A stretch of 64,000 bases of DNA from Algibacillus agarilyticus (GCF_003286125.1 NZ_QMED01000011.1:1-64000), one strand, 5' to 3'; counted from the stretch's first letter, positions 19,169-27,330 are shown. Notes: generated by a model not told the origin, from the sequence alone. A program made the numbers and translations.

Positions 19169-21376
19169 TTATTTGTTCTGATAAACAAAAGTGCCATCCC
19201 AATTTTCAGGGGGTGGGTTCGTTTCATAAAACGAGATCCGAGTCATGTATAACGTATGTAATTCATCTTTAATGATAAAATCGGCATGCAAACGATAAAG
19301 CGCCTGACGTGCTTTATGCCAACGACGAGCTTTGTATAATTTAATAAAGTCATCTATTGTATTTTTTAGTGCGAGATCATCCTGCTCTGTTAACAGCTCG
19401 GCAATATCAACCGGTCGCTGCTTTCCTTTTACTTGTACTGAATCTAATATTCGAAGATAAAAACCGTTATGATTAATTGCATCCAGTGATTTTTTGGTTT
19501 TTTCACCAACAAGAATCGACGAACCATATTGCTTAGTAAGTGATTCAAGGCGAGACGCTAAATTAACGGCATCGCCCATCACGGTATAAGCCATTCTAAA
19601 TTCAGATCCCATATTGCCGACAAACATCACATCGGTGTTTATGCCAACCCCCATTTTTAAAGCCGGTAATTGTTGTTTTTGTAATTGCTTGTTTAACGTG
19701 GTTAGCGATGTCAACATTTCAACAGCGGCCAAGCTAGCATGATAAGCATGTTGTTCATCAACAATAGGCGCACCCCAAAATGCCATAATGGCATCGCCCA
19801 TGTATTTATCAATCGTACCATGATGTTTATGAATTATTTTGGTCATTTCGGTCAAGTATAAATTCATCATTACCGACAATTGCTCTGGTGTTAGTTGCTC
19901 TGAAATACTGGTGAAGTCTCGTAAATCACAAAACAAAACCGTTAATTCTTTGCTTTCACTTTCGAGCTGATATTGCTCAGGCGCTTGTGCCATTCGGCTC
20001 ACTAAATCAGGCGGAACATACTGGCCAAAACGTTTTACAATTGATTTTTTTTGTTTAACTTCAGCTAACAAGTTGTAAATCATCAAACTTAAAAAAAGGC
20101 TTAGCGCTAAACTTAGTGAGGTGGCTGTTGGCATCACAATCAACTGTAACCAATACCATTGGCTTAAACCGATAACACTAGCCATTAACACTAATGTGCA
20201 AAACAAGGATATTCGAAAATCTTTTAATAACGAACAACTTAAAATAACCAATGTGAGGATCAGCATTAAACCTATTTCAAACTTTAACTTATGCTTGGGC
20301 GATTGATATAAGTTTTGATTTAAAATTCCCGATATCAAGTTTGCATGCACTTCAACACCAGGGTACGTATTAGCAAAAGGCGTTGTTCGTAAATCAAGTA
20401 AACCCGCTGCATTCGTCCCCAGTAATACCACTTTATTGGCTAATGCCTCTACCGGTAATGTTTGCTGTAAAATATCGCGAACGGATAAATAATTAAAACT
20501 GCCTTCTGGTCCGCGATAAGGTACATAAACCTCTGCTTGCTCTCCGGTTTTAATCGAATAGTCATCAAGCGATACGGCATCTACAGCTAGTCGATTTGGC
20601 TGTTCAGCAAATTCAATATTAATGGCTTGTGCATTTAAAGCAGCAGCCGCAAGAGACAGCGCAAGTGAAGGATAAAGATGAGATTCAATTTGCTGTACTA
20701 ACGGTACTCGTCTAAACACCCCATCAATATCTAGCAGCGGGTTATCAAAAAAACCAGACCGAGTTGCCTGTTGATGCAATAGCGGTAAATTAGCAACAAA
20801 TGTTTGCGCTTTAACCAATGCCGTTTTGTCTGCTATTTCGGTATCAAGTGAAATCAAAGGTAAAGGAAGTTGATTGGTAAAAGGCGCCTCTTTTTGCTCA
20901 AAAACTAAGCCTAATACAATATTTCGGTCTGCTAAACTTACTGAGAATTGCTCATCAAATGCAAGTTGAGGTTTGAGATTCTCGTAAGCGGTTGGAAATA
21001 GCGCGTGCTCAGCAATTGGACTATTAGCCAAAATATCTAAAATTTCAACACCTGTATTATCCGAAGCCTCTGCAAAAACCATATCAAAACCGAGTGTTTT
21101 TATTTGATAATGATCAAACAAGATATTAACGAATTCCGCTAATACATCTCGACGCCAAGGCCAACGACCAAACTCTCGAATGCTGGCCTCATCAATATTA
21201 GCAATAACAACCCGCTCATCGACGGTGTTGGGCATGTTCATGATTAAACGCTGATCATAAATAAAACGCTCAAAATCATCGATTACATTTAATCTAAAAA
21301 CCGATATTAAATGCAATACGGCAATAAAAAACATGATAAAAGTGACTAGAAAAGCCCCTTTTTGGCGTGAAATCAT
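19169..21376 (-). CDS. CHASE2-domain adenylate cyclase
   Basis: A 735-residue membrane class III cyclase that should make cAMP. Order: N-terminal helix (7-27), large periplasmic CHASE2 domain (about 30-335), three membrane helices (about 360-440), and a cytoplasmic cyclase domain (about 475-650). The metal aspartates are in FCDLRDFTS (about 482) and YMGDAIMAFWG. The Lys in TIDKYMGD and the Asp in VMGDAVNLASRLE are those expected for ATP rather than GTP. The FecR gene ends at the base just before its ATG (TAA then ATG), so translation is probably coupled. A C-terminal extension of about 80 residues is unassigned. Confidence 0.93.
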   Translation of the reverse strand: MISRQKGAFLVTFIMFFIAVLHLISVFRLNVIDDFERFIYDQRLIMNMPNTVDERVVIANIDEASIREFGRWPWRRDVLAEFVNILFDHYQIKTLGFDMVFAEASDNTGVEILDILANSPIAEHALFPTAYENLKPQLAFDEQFSVSLADRNIVLGLVFEQKEAPFTNQLPLPLISLDTEIADKTALVKAQTFVANLPLLHQQATRSGFFDNPLLDIDGVFRRVPLVQQIESHLYPSLALSLAAAALNAQAINIEFAEQPNRLAVDAVSLDDYSIKTGEQAEVYVPYRGPEGSFNYLSVRDILQQTLPVEALANKVVLLGTNAAGLLDLRTTPFANTYPGVEVHANLISGILNQNLYQSPKHKLKFEIGLMLILTLVILSCSLLKDFRISLFCTLVLMASVIGLSQWYWLQLIVMPTATSLSLALSLFLSLMIYNLLAEVKQKKSIVKRFGQYVPPDLVSRMAQAPEQYQLESESKELTVLFCDLRDFTSISEQLTPEQLSVMMNLYLTEMTKIIHKHHGTIDKYMGDAIMAFWGAPIVDEQHAYHASLAAVEMLTSLTTLNKQLQKQQLPALKMGVGINTDVMFVGNMGSEFRMAYTVMGDAVNLASRLESLTKQYGSSILVGEKTKKSLDAINHNGFYLRILDSVQVKGKQRPVDIAELLTEQDDLALKNTIDDFIKLYKARRWHKARQALYRLHADFIIKDELHTLYMTRISFYETNPPPENWDGTFVYQNK

Positions 21377-22105
21377 TTAATAATCACTATTCGGGGCTGA
21401 ATATCCCATTAATGAAGAAAAAGGGGTCGTGCGCCCCACTAACGCCTCAATTAGCATGAGTTCTTCGTCTGTGTGATTTAACATAGGTGCGCTAGTAATT
21501 AATTGGCCAGGTTTGCCATCGGCCATGATAAAGCGAGGTGAATCATGGTGCTGAGCCGTAATTATTTCTTCACTTTTATTATCATGTAAAGCTTGAATAG
21601 CGGTTTGACCATAACACGTGCAAACATAACTATGATCGTCGTGAGATTCGGTATATACCCCTGTTCCTCGTATACCGATAGTGGCAGTTGTGGTTTTAAT
21701 TTGATGTGACTCTTGCCCCGTGCGTTTGCCAAAAACAGATAATATTTTGCCTTTCGTTACTTGCAAAGAACTTTCGATTTTATCTTTATCTTGAGATAAC
21801 GTTATTGAACTGTTTTCACGTAGAATATGAGCATCTTTGCCCACCACAAAAATTAACTGGCTATTTGAACTTGTTTGGATCGTTGAATTAGGCGTAATGA
21901 TTGTATTCGGGGTTGCCACATTACCATTAACTTTCACTTTGCCAGATAACGTAAAAATTGATTCGTTTTCTGCCATTTCGCGAGGGATTTTTCCGAGTGC
22001 GTAGACCAACGGCGAAAGTAACGCGGACCCCGCACTTAGGCTATAACCCGAGAGTAAAAGTGCACGCTTAATAAAATCACGTTTTGTTGTTATTATATTT
22101 TTCAT
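21377..22105 (-). CDS. FecR-domain periplasmic protein
   Basis: A 242-residue exported protein. The N-terminus KRDFIKRALLLSG followed by a hydrophobic stretch looks like a Tat signal in a KR variant. A FecR domain follows, with typical strands (GKVKVNGNVATPNTIITPNSTI, LIFVVGKDAHILRENSSITL, GIRGTGVYTE). It is the first gene of a pair with the CHASE2 cyclase and immediately adjacent to it. FecR/CHASE2-cyclase pairs recur in bacteria, and the FecR protein may present a signal to CHASE2 in the periplasm; this is inference. Confidence 0.88.
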   Translation of the reverse strand: MKNIITTKRDFIKRALLLSGYSLSAGSALLSPLVYALGKIPREMAENESIFTLSGKVKVNGNVATPNTIITPNSTIQTSSNSQLIFVVGKDAHILRENSSITLSQDKDKIESSLQVTKGKILSVFGKRTGQESHQIKTTTATIGIRGTGVYTESHDDHSYVCTCYGQTAIQALHDNKSEEIITAQHHDSPRFIMADGKPGQLITSAPMLNHTDEELMLIEALVGRTTPFSSLMGYSAPNSDY

Positions 22106-22372
22106 GCTTAACCTTAACTAATTTAACTAGCAACTTAAAATAAAGACTTTTAATCATTACGTTGAATAACCACTGTTAGTATCACAATAAAATCACCAAC
22201 ATTGACCCAATGATAATGTGTTCTATTTCACTTTTATCACAATAAAATAGATTTAATGAGATCAACTTCACACTTTGCATGGCAAACCCTGAAAATAGCA
22301 ACCTATTTGCATATTATCTCCACAATTTGAAATCACAATGAACTCAAGTTATCTCAACACAGTTATTTTATT

Positions 22373-22588
22373 ATGGAAACATTTAAAGGTCACAACGCAA
22401 TGGACATGCAATCAATATTTAGTCATATATCTCAACTTGGTTACGATCATTTCTTTATACTCGACGGCAACACAACTGATATTAACAGTATAGGGGAAGT
22501 TGCTGAGATGATGATGTTAGATGAGAGCCTTTCGACTAAAATTCGATTCGACATGTGTAATATCTTAAATATATTAGGTTTACACTAA
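22373..22588 (+). CDS. Possible small protein of 63-71 residues
   Basis: An acidic small reading frame (SIFSHISQLGYDHFFILDGNTTD..., EVAEMMMLDE). There is no signal peptide or membrane segment. The best ribosome-site candidate (AAAGG) points to an internal ATG at 22397 (MDMQSIFSHISQL) rather than the first one. I recognise no family. It lies upstream of and co-directional with the GAF gene, with a 76-bp gap. Coding status is uncertain. Confidence 0.4.
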   Translation: METFKGHNAMDMQSIFSHISQLGYDHFFILDGNTTDINSIGEVAEMMMLDESLSTKIRFDMCNILNILGLH

Positions 22589-22664
22589 AATAGACTATCT
22601 CAATAACTGACAAGTTCAACTATAGTTACACTTGAACTAAAACGATTGTATTGAGAGAAACGGC

Positions 22665-23621
22665 ATGAAAACCCCTTTAATACCAACTAATGAAGATTTA
22701 CGCTTAAAAACGTTACAGTCTCTTAATGTTTTGGATACGCCGGCTGAAGAGCGATTTGATCGATTAACGCGCATTGTGGCAAAAATGTTCGACGTTTCAA
22801 TTAGTTTAGTCAGCTTGATCGACAGCAACCGTCAGTGGTTTAAGTCATGTGTGGGTTTAAACGCAAAAGAAACCCCTAGAGACATCTCATTTTGTGGTCA
22901 CTCTATTCTACAAAATGACCTATTGGTGGTAGAAGATGCACTTGAAGATGAACGCTTTTTTGACAACCCATTGGTTACAGCAGACCCAAAAATTCGCTTT
23001 TATGTTGGAGCCCAACTGACCCACCCTAATGGCTCAAAATTAGGAACACTATGTTTAATTGATCCTGAACCAAAAACATTTACCCCAGCGGATGCTGCGC
23101 AACTCAAACAGATTGCCCACTTAGTTGAGTTAGAGCTTTTAAATAACCAAAGTTTAGCCATTGATAAACCATCTGGACTGTCAGATGATGCTACGTTTGT
23201 ATTACTCGCAAAGCAATCTTTAGCCCAATGCTTAAAACTAAAAACCCCCTACACGCTAGCTTATATAGAATGTCCTCAACTATTAACTTTAAAACATCAA
23301 CGAGGACAAGAAGCTCAACTCGCATTAATTAAAATAATAACCCAAAATTGTCGTTCAACTTTGCGTTCATCTGATGTCATTGCTCGGTATTCTGAATCGG
23401 CTTTTACCGCCTTTTTTTCAAACATGAATTTACAAAATACAGCCCAAGAAATTAAGTTACTCGCTGATAAAATTCAAATAGATTGCGATCAAGAAAATTT
23501 GCATATTACATTTGAATACCGTTTGGGCCTGGCTTCACAATCTGAACCTAGCTCACTCATTGAAGATTTAATCTATCAAGCTTTTAGCTTAACGCAAAAA
23601 GCGGTCTTTTCTGAAAAATAG
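22665..23621 (+). CDS. GAF protein with a degenerate GGDEF domain
   Basis: A 318-residue cytoplasmic protein. The GAF domain is at about 20-165, with the common opening RLKTLQSLNVLDTPAEERFDRLTR and the FCGHSIL motif. The C-terminal half (about 175-315) has the diguanylate-cyclase fold, but where GG(D/E)EF should be it reads RYSESAFTAFF, so the catalytic residues are missing and no I-site is seen. It probably senses or binds rather than makes c-di-GMP. The ATG has a GAGAG upstream. Confidence 0.85.
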   Translation: MKTPLIPTNEDLRLKTLQSLNVLDTPAEERFDRLTRIVAKMFDVSISLVSLIDSNRQWFKSCVGLNAKETPRDISFCGHSILQNDLLVVEDALEDERFFDNPLVTADPKIRFYVGAQLTHPNGSKLGTLCLIDPEPKTFTPADAAQLKQIAHLVELELLNNQSLAIDKPSGLSDDATFVLLAKQSLAQCLKLKTPYTLAYIECPQLLTLKHQRGQEAQLALIKIITQNCRSTLRSSDVIARYSESAFTAFFSNMNLQNTAQEIKLLADKIQIDCDQENLHITFEYRLGLASQSEPSSLIEDLIYQAFSLTQKAVFSEK

Positions 23622-23683
23622 CTTGACTGTATTAACAATACACGCGATGCTAAAAGTGTATTAACCTATTTATGAAATAAAAC

Positions 23684-23779
23684 ATGAAATCAATTTTACT
23701 GCCTACATTTAAACACATCAATCGACTCTGGCGCGTCTGCGTTATGGTGCGTATTAGTGTTGCTGTGGTAGTGATTTAA
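23684..23779 (+). CDS. Possible Val/Ile-rich leader peptide
   Basis: A 31-codon frame beginning MKSILLPTFKHINRLW. The last 14 residues are VCVMVRISVAVVVI, with six Val and two Ile. It ends 113 bp before the transporter. A hairpin (ACCGCAG/CTGCGGT, 23795-23817) follows 16 bp after the stop. The end resembles branched-chain leader peptides such as IlvL. There is no clear ribosome site, and the hairpin has no clean U-tract, so it is only a candidate. Confidence 0.35.
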   Translation: MKSILLPTFKHINRLWRVCVMVRISVAVVVI

Positions 23780-23892
23780 CGTTTATTTTACTCAACCGCA
23801 GATATCGAAACTGCGGTAATAATCCTTTCTTTATTTTCTGCCTTTTCCTTATCTGTCAATGATTTACGACTGGTCAATTTAAGGAGAAAGAC

Positions 23893-24807
23893 ATGTCCGT
23901 TCCAGCCGCCTATATCGCAGTAGTTTTAGTATGGTCAACAACCCCTTTAGGCATTGTTTGGAGTACTGAAGTATTTCACCCAACATTTGCTGTATTTTTA
24001 CGTATGGCTATTGCACTCGTTATAGGTTGGATTGTGGTTAAGCTCTGGTCAATCAAAATGCCTTGGGATCGAGCAGCCCGCAAGCTTTATTTTTTTTCAG
24101 CCATTGGTATTGTCGGCGGTATGTTATTGAGCTATTTGGCAGCGGCTTATATCTCGAGTGGTTTAATGTCATTAATATTTGGCTTATCTCCCATATTATC
24201 GGGCTTACTTGCACAAAAGATATTAGCCGAACCCAAATTTAGCATGGCACAAAAAATAGCCTTAGCGCTAGCGGTTACGGGGTTAGGTATTGTGAGTTTT
24301 GACAACTTTAACTTATATCAAAATGGTTGGATAGGCATTGTGCTTGTTTTAATCGCGGTTAGTTTATTTAGTTTAAGCGGCGTGCTTGTTAAAAGCGTAC
24401 AAATACAGATAAACCCAATCGCCAGTACGTTAGGCACTTTGAGCTTTGCCACTCCTGTTTTTGGTATCGTGTGGTTATTAAGTGACGGTCAAATACCGAC
24501 CTTTCAAATTGAGACACGTGGCTTTTGGGCCGTCATATATTTAGGGGTGTTAGGGTCGTTTTTTGCTTTTATCGCTTACTATTATATATTGCAAAAATTA
24601 AAAGCCAGTACCGTTGCGCTGGTTACTTTAATAACCCCTGCTTTTGCCTTGTATTGGGGATCGTTATTAAATAATGAAGCGATTAGTCATTCACTTATTA
24701 ATGGCGCAGCTTGTATCATTATCGGTTTAGGGATCTATTTATTTGGCGATAAAATTTATATGATGAGTTTGGCTAAAAAACCAGATCAAAATAATCAGAT
24801 AGAATGA
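23893..24807 (+). CDS. EamA/DMT-superfamily transporter
   Basis: A 304-residue inner-membrane protein with about ten helices, arranged as two EamA halves. The first half opens VPAAYIAVVLVWSTTPLGIVWSTE and the second includes SLFSLSGVLVKSVQ and YIAYYYILQKLKAS-like AFIAYYYILQKLKAST. Members export metabolites or amino acids; this one's substrate is not evident. AAGGAGA lies 8 bp before the ATG. A possible Val/Ile-rich leader frame upstream hints at branched-chain amino acids, which is speculative. Confidence 0.9.
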   Translation: MSVPAAYIAVVLVWSTTPLGIVWSTEVFHPTFAVFLRMAIALVIGWIVVKLWSIKMPWDRAARKLYFFSAIGIVGGMLLSYLAAAYISSGLMSLIFGLSPILSGLLAQKILAEPKFSMAQKIALALAVTGLGIVSFDNFNLYQNGWIGIVLVLIAVSLFSLSGVLVKSVQIQINPIASTLGTLSFATPVFGIVWLLSDGQIPTFQIETRGFWAVIYLGVLGSFFAFIAYYYILQKLKASTVALVTLITPAFALYWGSLLNNEAISHSLINGAACIIIGLGIYLFGDKIYMMSLAKKPDQNNQIE

Positions 24808-24867
24808 TCGTCACAAGCAAATAAATAACCTGTAGAAGTCGAGAGCAGTCCCTGAGTACCGATTAAA

Positions 24868-25043
24868 TATAGTCAAAGCGATCGGGGTTTAGAGGAAGCC
24901 GTCAAGCTTCGAGACCCCAGGAGCATATGCTCTACTATGTGATTGGGGCCGCCTAAATGGATTTAGGTGTTAGAACGACGCAGGAGCCAAAGTCGAGAGT
25001 AAGCGCTGACAATGAACCATAAAACCTGAGCGAGAAGACTATA
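24868..25043 (+). repeat. 129-bp repeat family, copy B (expanded)
   Basis: Has the same TATAGTC...GACTATA ends as the other copies, but is 176 bp. A 47-bp module lies after TGTGATTGG, and contains the palindrome CCTAAATGGATTTAGG and the words GAACGACGCAGGAGCCAAAG. It lies between the convergent ends of the EamA and receiver genes. Confidence 0.85.
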
Positions 25044-25060
25044 ATATTGATGTAAATCGC

Positions 25061-25144
25061 TAACGGAATTGTTATTAACTTAATAAACGCATCGCCAATA
25101 TCCTATACAGCTTTGCGTTTATTAAAATCAAAACAATTCCGTTA
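25061..25144. repeat. Long imperfect hairpin
   Basis: An 84-bp inverted repeat: TAACGGAATTGTTATTAACT... pairs with ...CAAAACAATTCCGTTA, and inner arms TTAATAAACGCA and TGCGTTTATTAA also match, around a 22-base loop. It directly follows repeat copy B. It may be a further small mobile element or a strong terminator for the two converging genes. No second copy was seen. Confidence 0.7.
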
Positions 25145-25237
25145 ACTCATTAATATATTTAATCGGTTTCTTCGCACTCTATCGCCTAAAACCGTATAAC
25201 GCTCAATCCCCTCTGCATTAACACCCACGCTAACAAT

Positions 25238-25624
25238 TTATATAGCCAAACTAACCTCAGGTTGATTAGTTAATAGTCGTTCAGTAATTTCACGTACTTC
25301 AATTAAATTAAACGAACGTAAACACACCGCATCGATCAACTGATTAATTTTAGACTGATGTATATGGAAAAACTGACTATAAGTGATTAATACAATTTTC
25401 ATATTGGGATGCATTTTTTTAATCGTTGTTAATGAACTTACCAATTCACCATAGGGTAAATAACAATCATAAAATAAGATGTCTGGCATTTGAACTTCGA
25501 GCAGATCATGCAATGACTTATAACTATTCACTTCACCCATAATATTATGTGCTGTTTTGGCAAAATAGGTTTTAAGACCTAAACGGTAAATAGCATGATT
25601 ATCTGCAATTACAATATTAGCCAC
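25238..25624 (-). CDS. Stand-alone receiver-domain protein
   Basis: A 128-residue receiver domain without an output domain, closest in style to NarL/FixJ receivers (VIADNHAIYRLGLKTYF). The phospho-Asp is in ILFYDCYLP, about residue 53. The Thr/Ser position is LITYSQ, but the conserved Lys is replaced by Arg (AVCLRSFN), which often weakens phosphorylation chemistry. No kinase gene lies nearby. It faces away from the membrane protein/XRE pair, sharing a 288-bp gap with its operators. Confidence 0.82.
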   Translation of the reverse strand: MANIVIADNHAIYRLGLKTYFAKTAHNIMGEVNSYKSLHDLLEVQMPDILFYDCYLPYGELVSSLTTIKKMHPNMKIVLITYSQFFHIHQSKINQLIDAVCLRSFNLIEVREITERLLTNQPEVSLAI

Positions 25625-25785
25625 GGGTATATCCTTATCTGTTGGTCTGTTTTAATCAATAAGTTAATACTGCCAAACGATTAAGGAAGAAATATGCAGC
25701 TTAAATAATCACAAGCAAAATGCTCAAAAACTGTGCACAACCGCACATTATAAACGACAGCTGCTAAATAAGGGTTAATGCAATA

Positions 25786-25803
25786 TGTAAGGTATACTTG
25801 ACA
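25786..25803. promoter_or_regulatory. Operator-like palindrome 1 overlapping a -35 box
   Basis: TGTAAGGTATACTTGACA, an imperfect 18-bp palindrome. Its last six bases are TTGACA, followed after 17 bp by TAAAGT (25821-25826), giving a credible promoter towards the gene at 25913. It is a close relative of the site at 25832. Confidence 0.6.
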
Positions 25804-25831
25804 TAAAATTCAAATGCACTTAAAGTAACCA

Positions 25832-25849
25832 TGTAAGGTTAACCTGACA
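25832..25849. promoter_or_regulatory. Operator-like palindrome 2 overlapping a second -35 box
   Basis: TGTAAGGTTAACCTGACA is almost perfectly palindromic (one mismatched base pair). Its end CTGACA is followed after 18 bp by TATAAA (25868-25873), another promoter-like pair. Centre-to-centre distance from site 1 is 46 bp. Confidence 0.6.
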
Positions 25850-25912
25850 CTTATATTTAATACTCCCTATAAACAAAATAGATGTTTTCATTTATTCAAT
25901 AAGGAAAATAAA

Positions 25913-26320
25913 ATGGATTATGCTCAAAATAAATTTTCGAAAAGATTTGTAAAAAAATTCATGCTATCAATGGTTATATTTTTAATCTTAATAGCCGTAC
26001 AAACGTTTGCATTCGAGCTTTATGAGCTATCAATGCTGCTTAAAGTATTTTTTGCTTTATTACCCGTGGTTCCTTTAATTTGGTCTTTTTTTATTTACCG
26101 AGAATATTATTTAACAATGGATGAATATTTACAAAGATTAACAGGCGAATCACTTATATGGATCACCGGGCTTGTCGGGTTTTCAACATTCGCTTATGGT
26201 ATGTTAGCGATGAAAATGCCAATGCCAGAATTTAATATTGCTTTTTTATTGCCCATTATATTTGGCTGTCACGGGGTTATCGTACAAATTTTAGTGGCGG
26301 TAGATGCCCGTGCAGAATAA
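25913..26320 (+). CDS. Four-helix membrane protein paired with an XRE regulator
   Basis: A 135-residue inner-membrane protein with about four helices (near 18-34, 43-60, 80-98 and 105-128) and a charged N-terminus (NKFSKRFVKKF). I cannot name the family. AAGGAAA lies just before the ATG. It overlaps the XRE gene by 17 bp, so the two form an operon. Such membrane protein plus short XRE regulator pairs are common and usually self-regulated. Confidence 0.8.
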   Translation: MDYAQNKFSKRFVKKFMLSMVIFLILIAVQTFAFELYELSMLLKVFFALLPVVPLIWSFFIYREYYLTMDEYLQRLTGESLIWITGLVGFSTFAYGMLAMKMPMPEFNIAFLLPIIFGCHGVIVQILVAVDARAE

Positions 26321-26525
26321 CCTAAAAGCATTAAGAGCCGAAAAGAAATGGTCTCAAGAAGATTTAGGTAAACAGCTGGGTGTATCAAGGCAAGCTATTA
26401 ATGCAATAGAGCGCAGTAAACATGATCCTTCTTTACAGTTAGCTTTTACCATTGCGGCTATTTTTAACTTACCCATCGAGGCCATATTTATACCCGCTAA
26501 ATTCACGGATAATTCAAGCGAATAA
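26304..26525 (+). CDS. Short XRE-family transcriptional regulator
   Basis: A 73-residue Cro/CI-type protein, essentially a single helix-turn-helix (LRAEKKWSQEDLGKQLGVSR, then QAINAIERSKHDPSLQLAF) with the common ending NLPIEAIF. The frame begins at ATG 26304. The GTG at 26310, giving MQNNLKALR, fits many relatives and is a good alternative. It overlaps the upstream membrane protein gene. The two palindromes before the operon are its most likely binding sites. Confidence 0.87.
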   Translation: MPVQNNLKALRAEKKWSQEDLGKQLGVSRQAINAIERSKHDPSLQLAFTIAAIFNLPIEAIFIPAKFTDNSSE

Positions 26526-26529
26526 CCCA

Positions 26530-26800
26530 TATAGTCAAAGCGATCGGGTTTTAGGGGCCGGTTTCTCGTGCCAGACGAAACCTCAGAACTTACATCCATG
26601 TAAGCAAAGCCGTCAAAGCTACCGCGTCCTGCTCTCGCCCCTTACCTGCATCCGTGCAGGCAAGCTTCGAGACCCCATGAGCATATGCTCTATATGTGAT
26701 TGGGGCCGCCTAAATGGACTTAGGTGTTAGAACGACGCAGGAGCCAAAGTCGAGAGTAAGCACTGACAATTAACCATAAAACCTGAGCGAGAAGACTATA
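26530..26800 (+). repeat. 129-bp repeat family, copy C (most expanded)
   Basis: 271 bp between TATAGTC and GACTATA. It has the 47-bp module of copy B plus about 95 bp more, inserted after GGGTTTTAGGGG. The extra part holds small hairpins such as CTTACATCCATGTAAG and CCTGCATCCGTGCAGG. It begins 4 bp past the XRE stop codon. Confidence 0.85.
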
Positions 26801-26856
26801 CAAACTTAAATAGGTAATGGGTTGTAACGTAACCTATTACCTGTTGACCTTGATTA

Positions 26857-27162
26857 TACCAATCCGTAATAATAACGGCCCACTCAGCGAGCGCTTAAAT
26901 GAAAGAATAGTGGTGCTCTTTTGAGTTCGAGCAACACAGAGCAAGCGCATTTAAAACTCGCCTGAAAGGAATGCCCCAGCGGCTTTTGATCTGCGTTATC
27001 GGTATTTAAAAGGGAACAACCATTCCTACACAAAAATGTCTGGAACATTTTTGAACAGCTTTGCTGGCTTTAGCGAAAGGCAGGATGCCTGAAGTACACC
27101 GACGCCTTGTTCAAAAACCGCTGGATGCATTCTGAGAGATCACTTATTAATATAGATTGGTA
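26857..27162 (-). mobile_element. MITE-like element, copy 3 (inverted, expanded)
   Basis: 306 bp with TACCAAT...ATTGGTA ends and TTA flanks (26854-26856 and 27163-27165), inverted relative to copies 1 and 2. It lacks about 10 bp near one end. It carries an insert of about 60-65 bp (near 27031-27094) with the palindrome AAAAATGTCTGGAACATTTT and the word AGGCAGGATGCCT. Confidence 0.83.
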
Positions 27163-27165
27163 TTA

Positions 27166-27292
27166 CTCACGTTCGAGTAAAATAGGCATATATTCCCAAA
27201 TCACTTTAGATGCAAGGTTCAGTGAGGCTGATCTTCTGAGCGAGTTTATTGAAGTGACTGGAGTTAAAAATAAAAAGGGGGATAAAAAATAA
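27166..27292 (+). pseudogene. Possible gene remnant next to MITE copy 3
   Basis: An open stretch of about 42 codons to the stop at 27290-27292 reads SRSSKIGIYSQITLDARFSE... and ends EVTGVKNKKGDKK. Its composition looks coding, but any start lies inside the MITE. Removing the element gives no convincing longer gene, because a stop lies about 25 bp further upstream. It may be the tail of an old, broken gene. Family unknown. Confidence 0.3.
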
Positions 27293-27330
27293 CGGCGTGT
27301 TTATCCATGTTGCATGCTGACATTGTAAAG

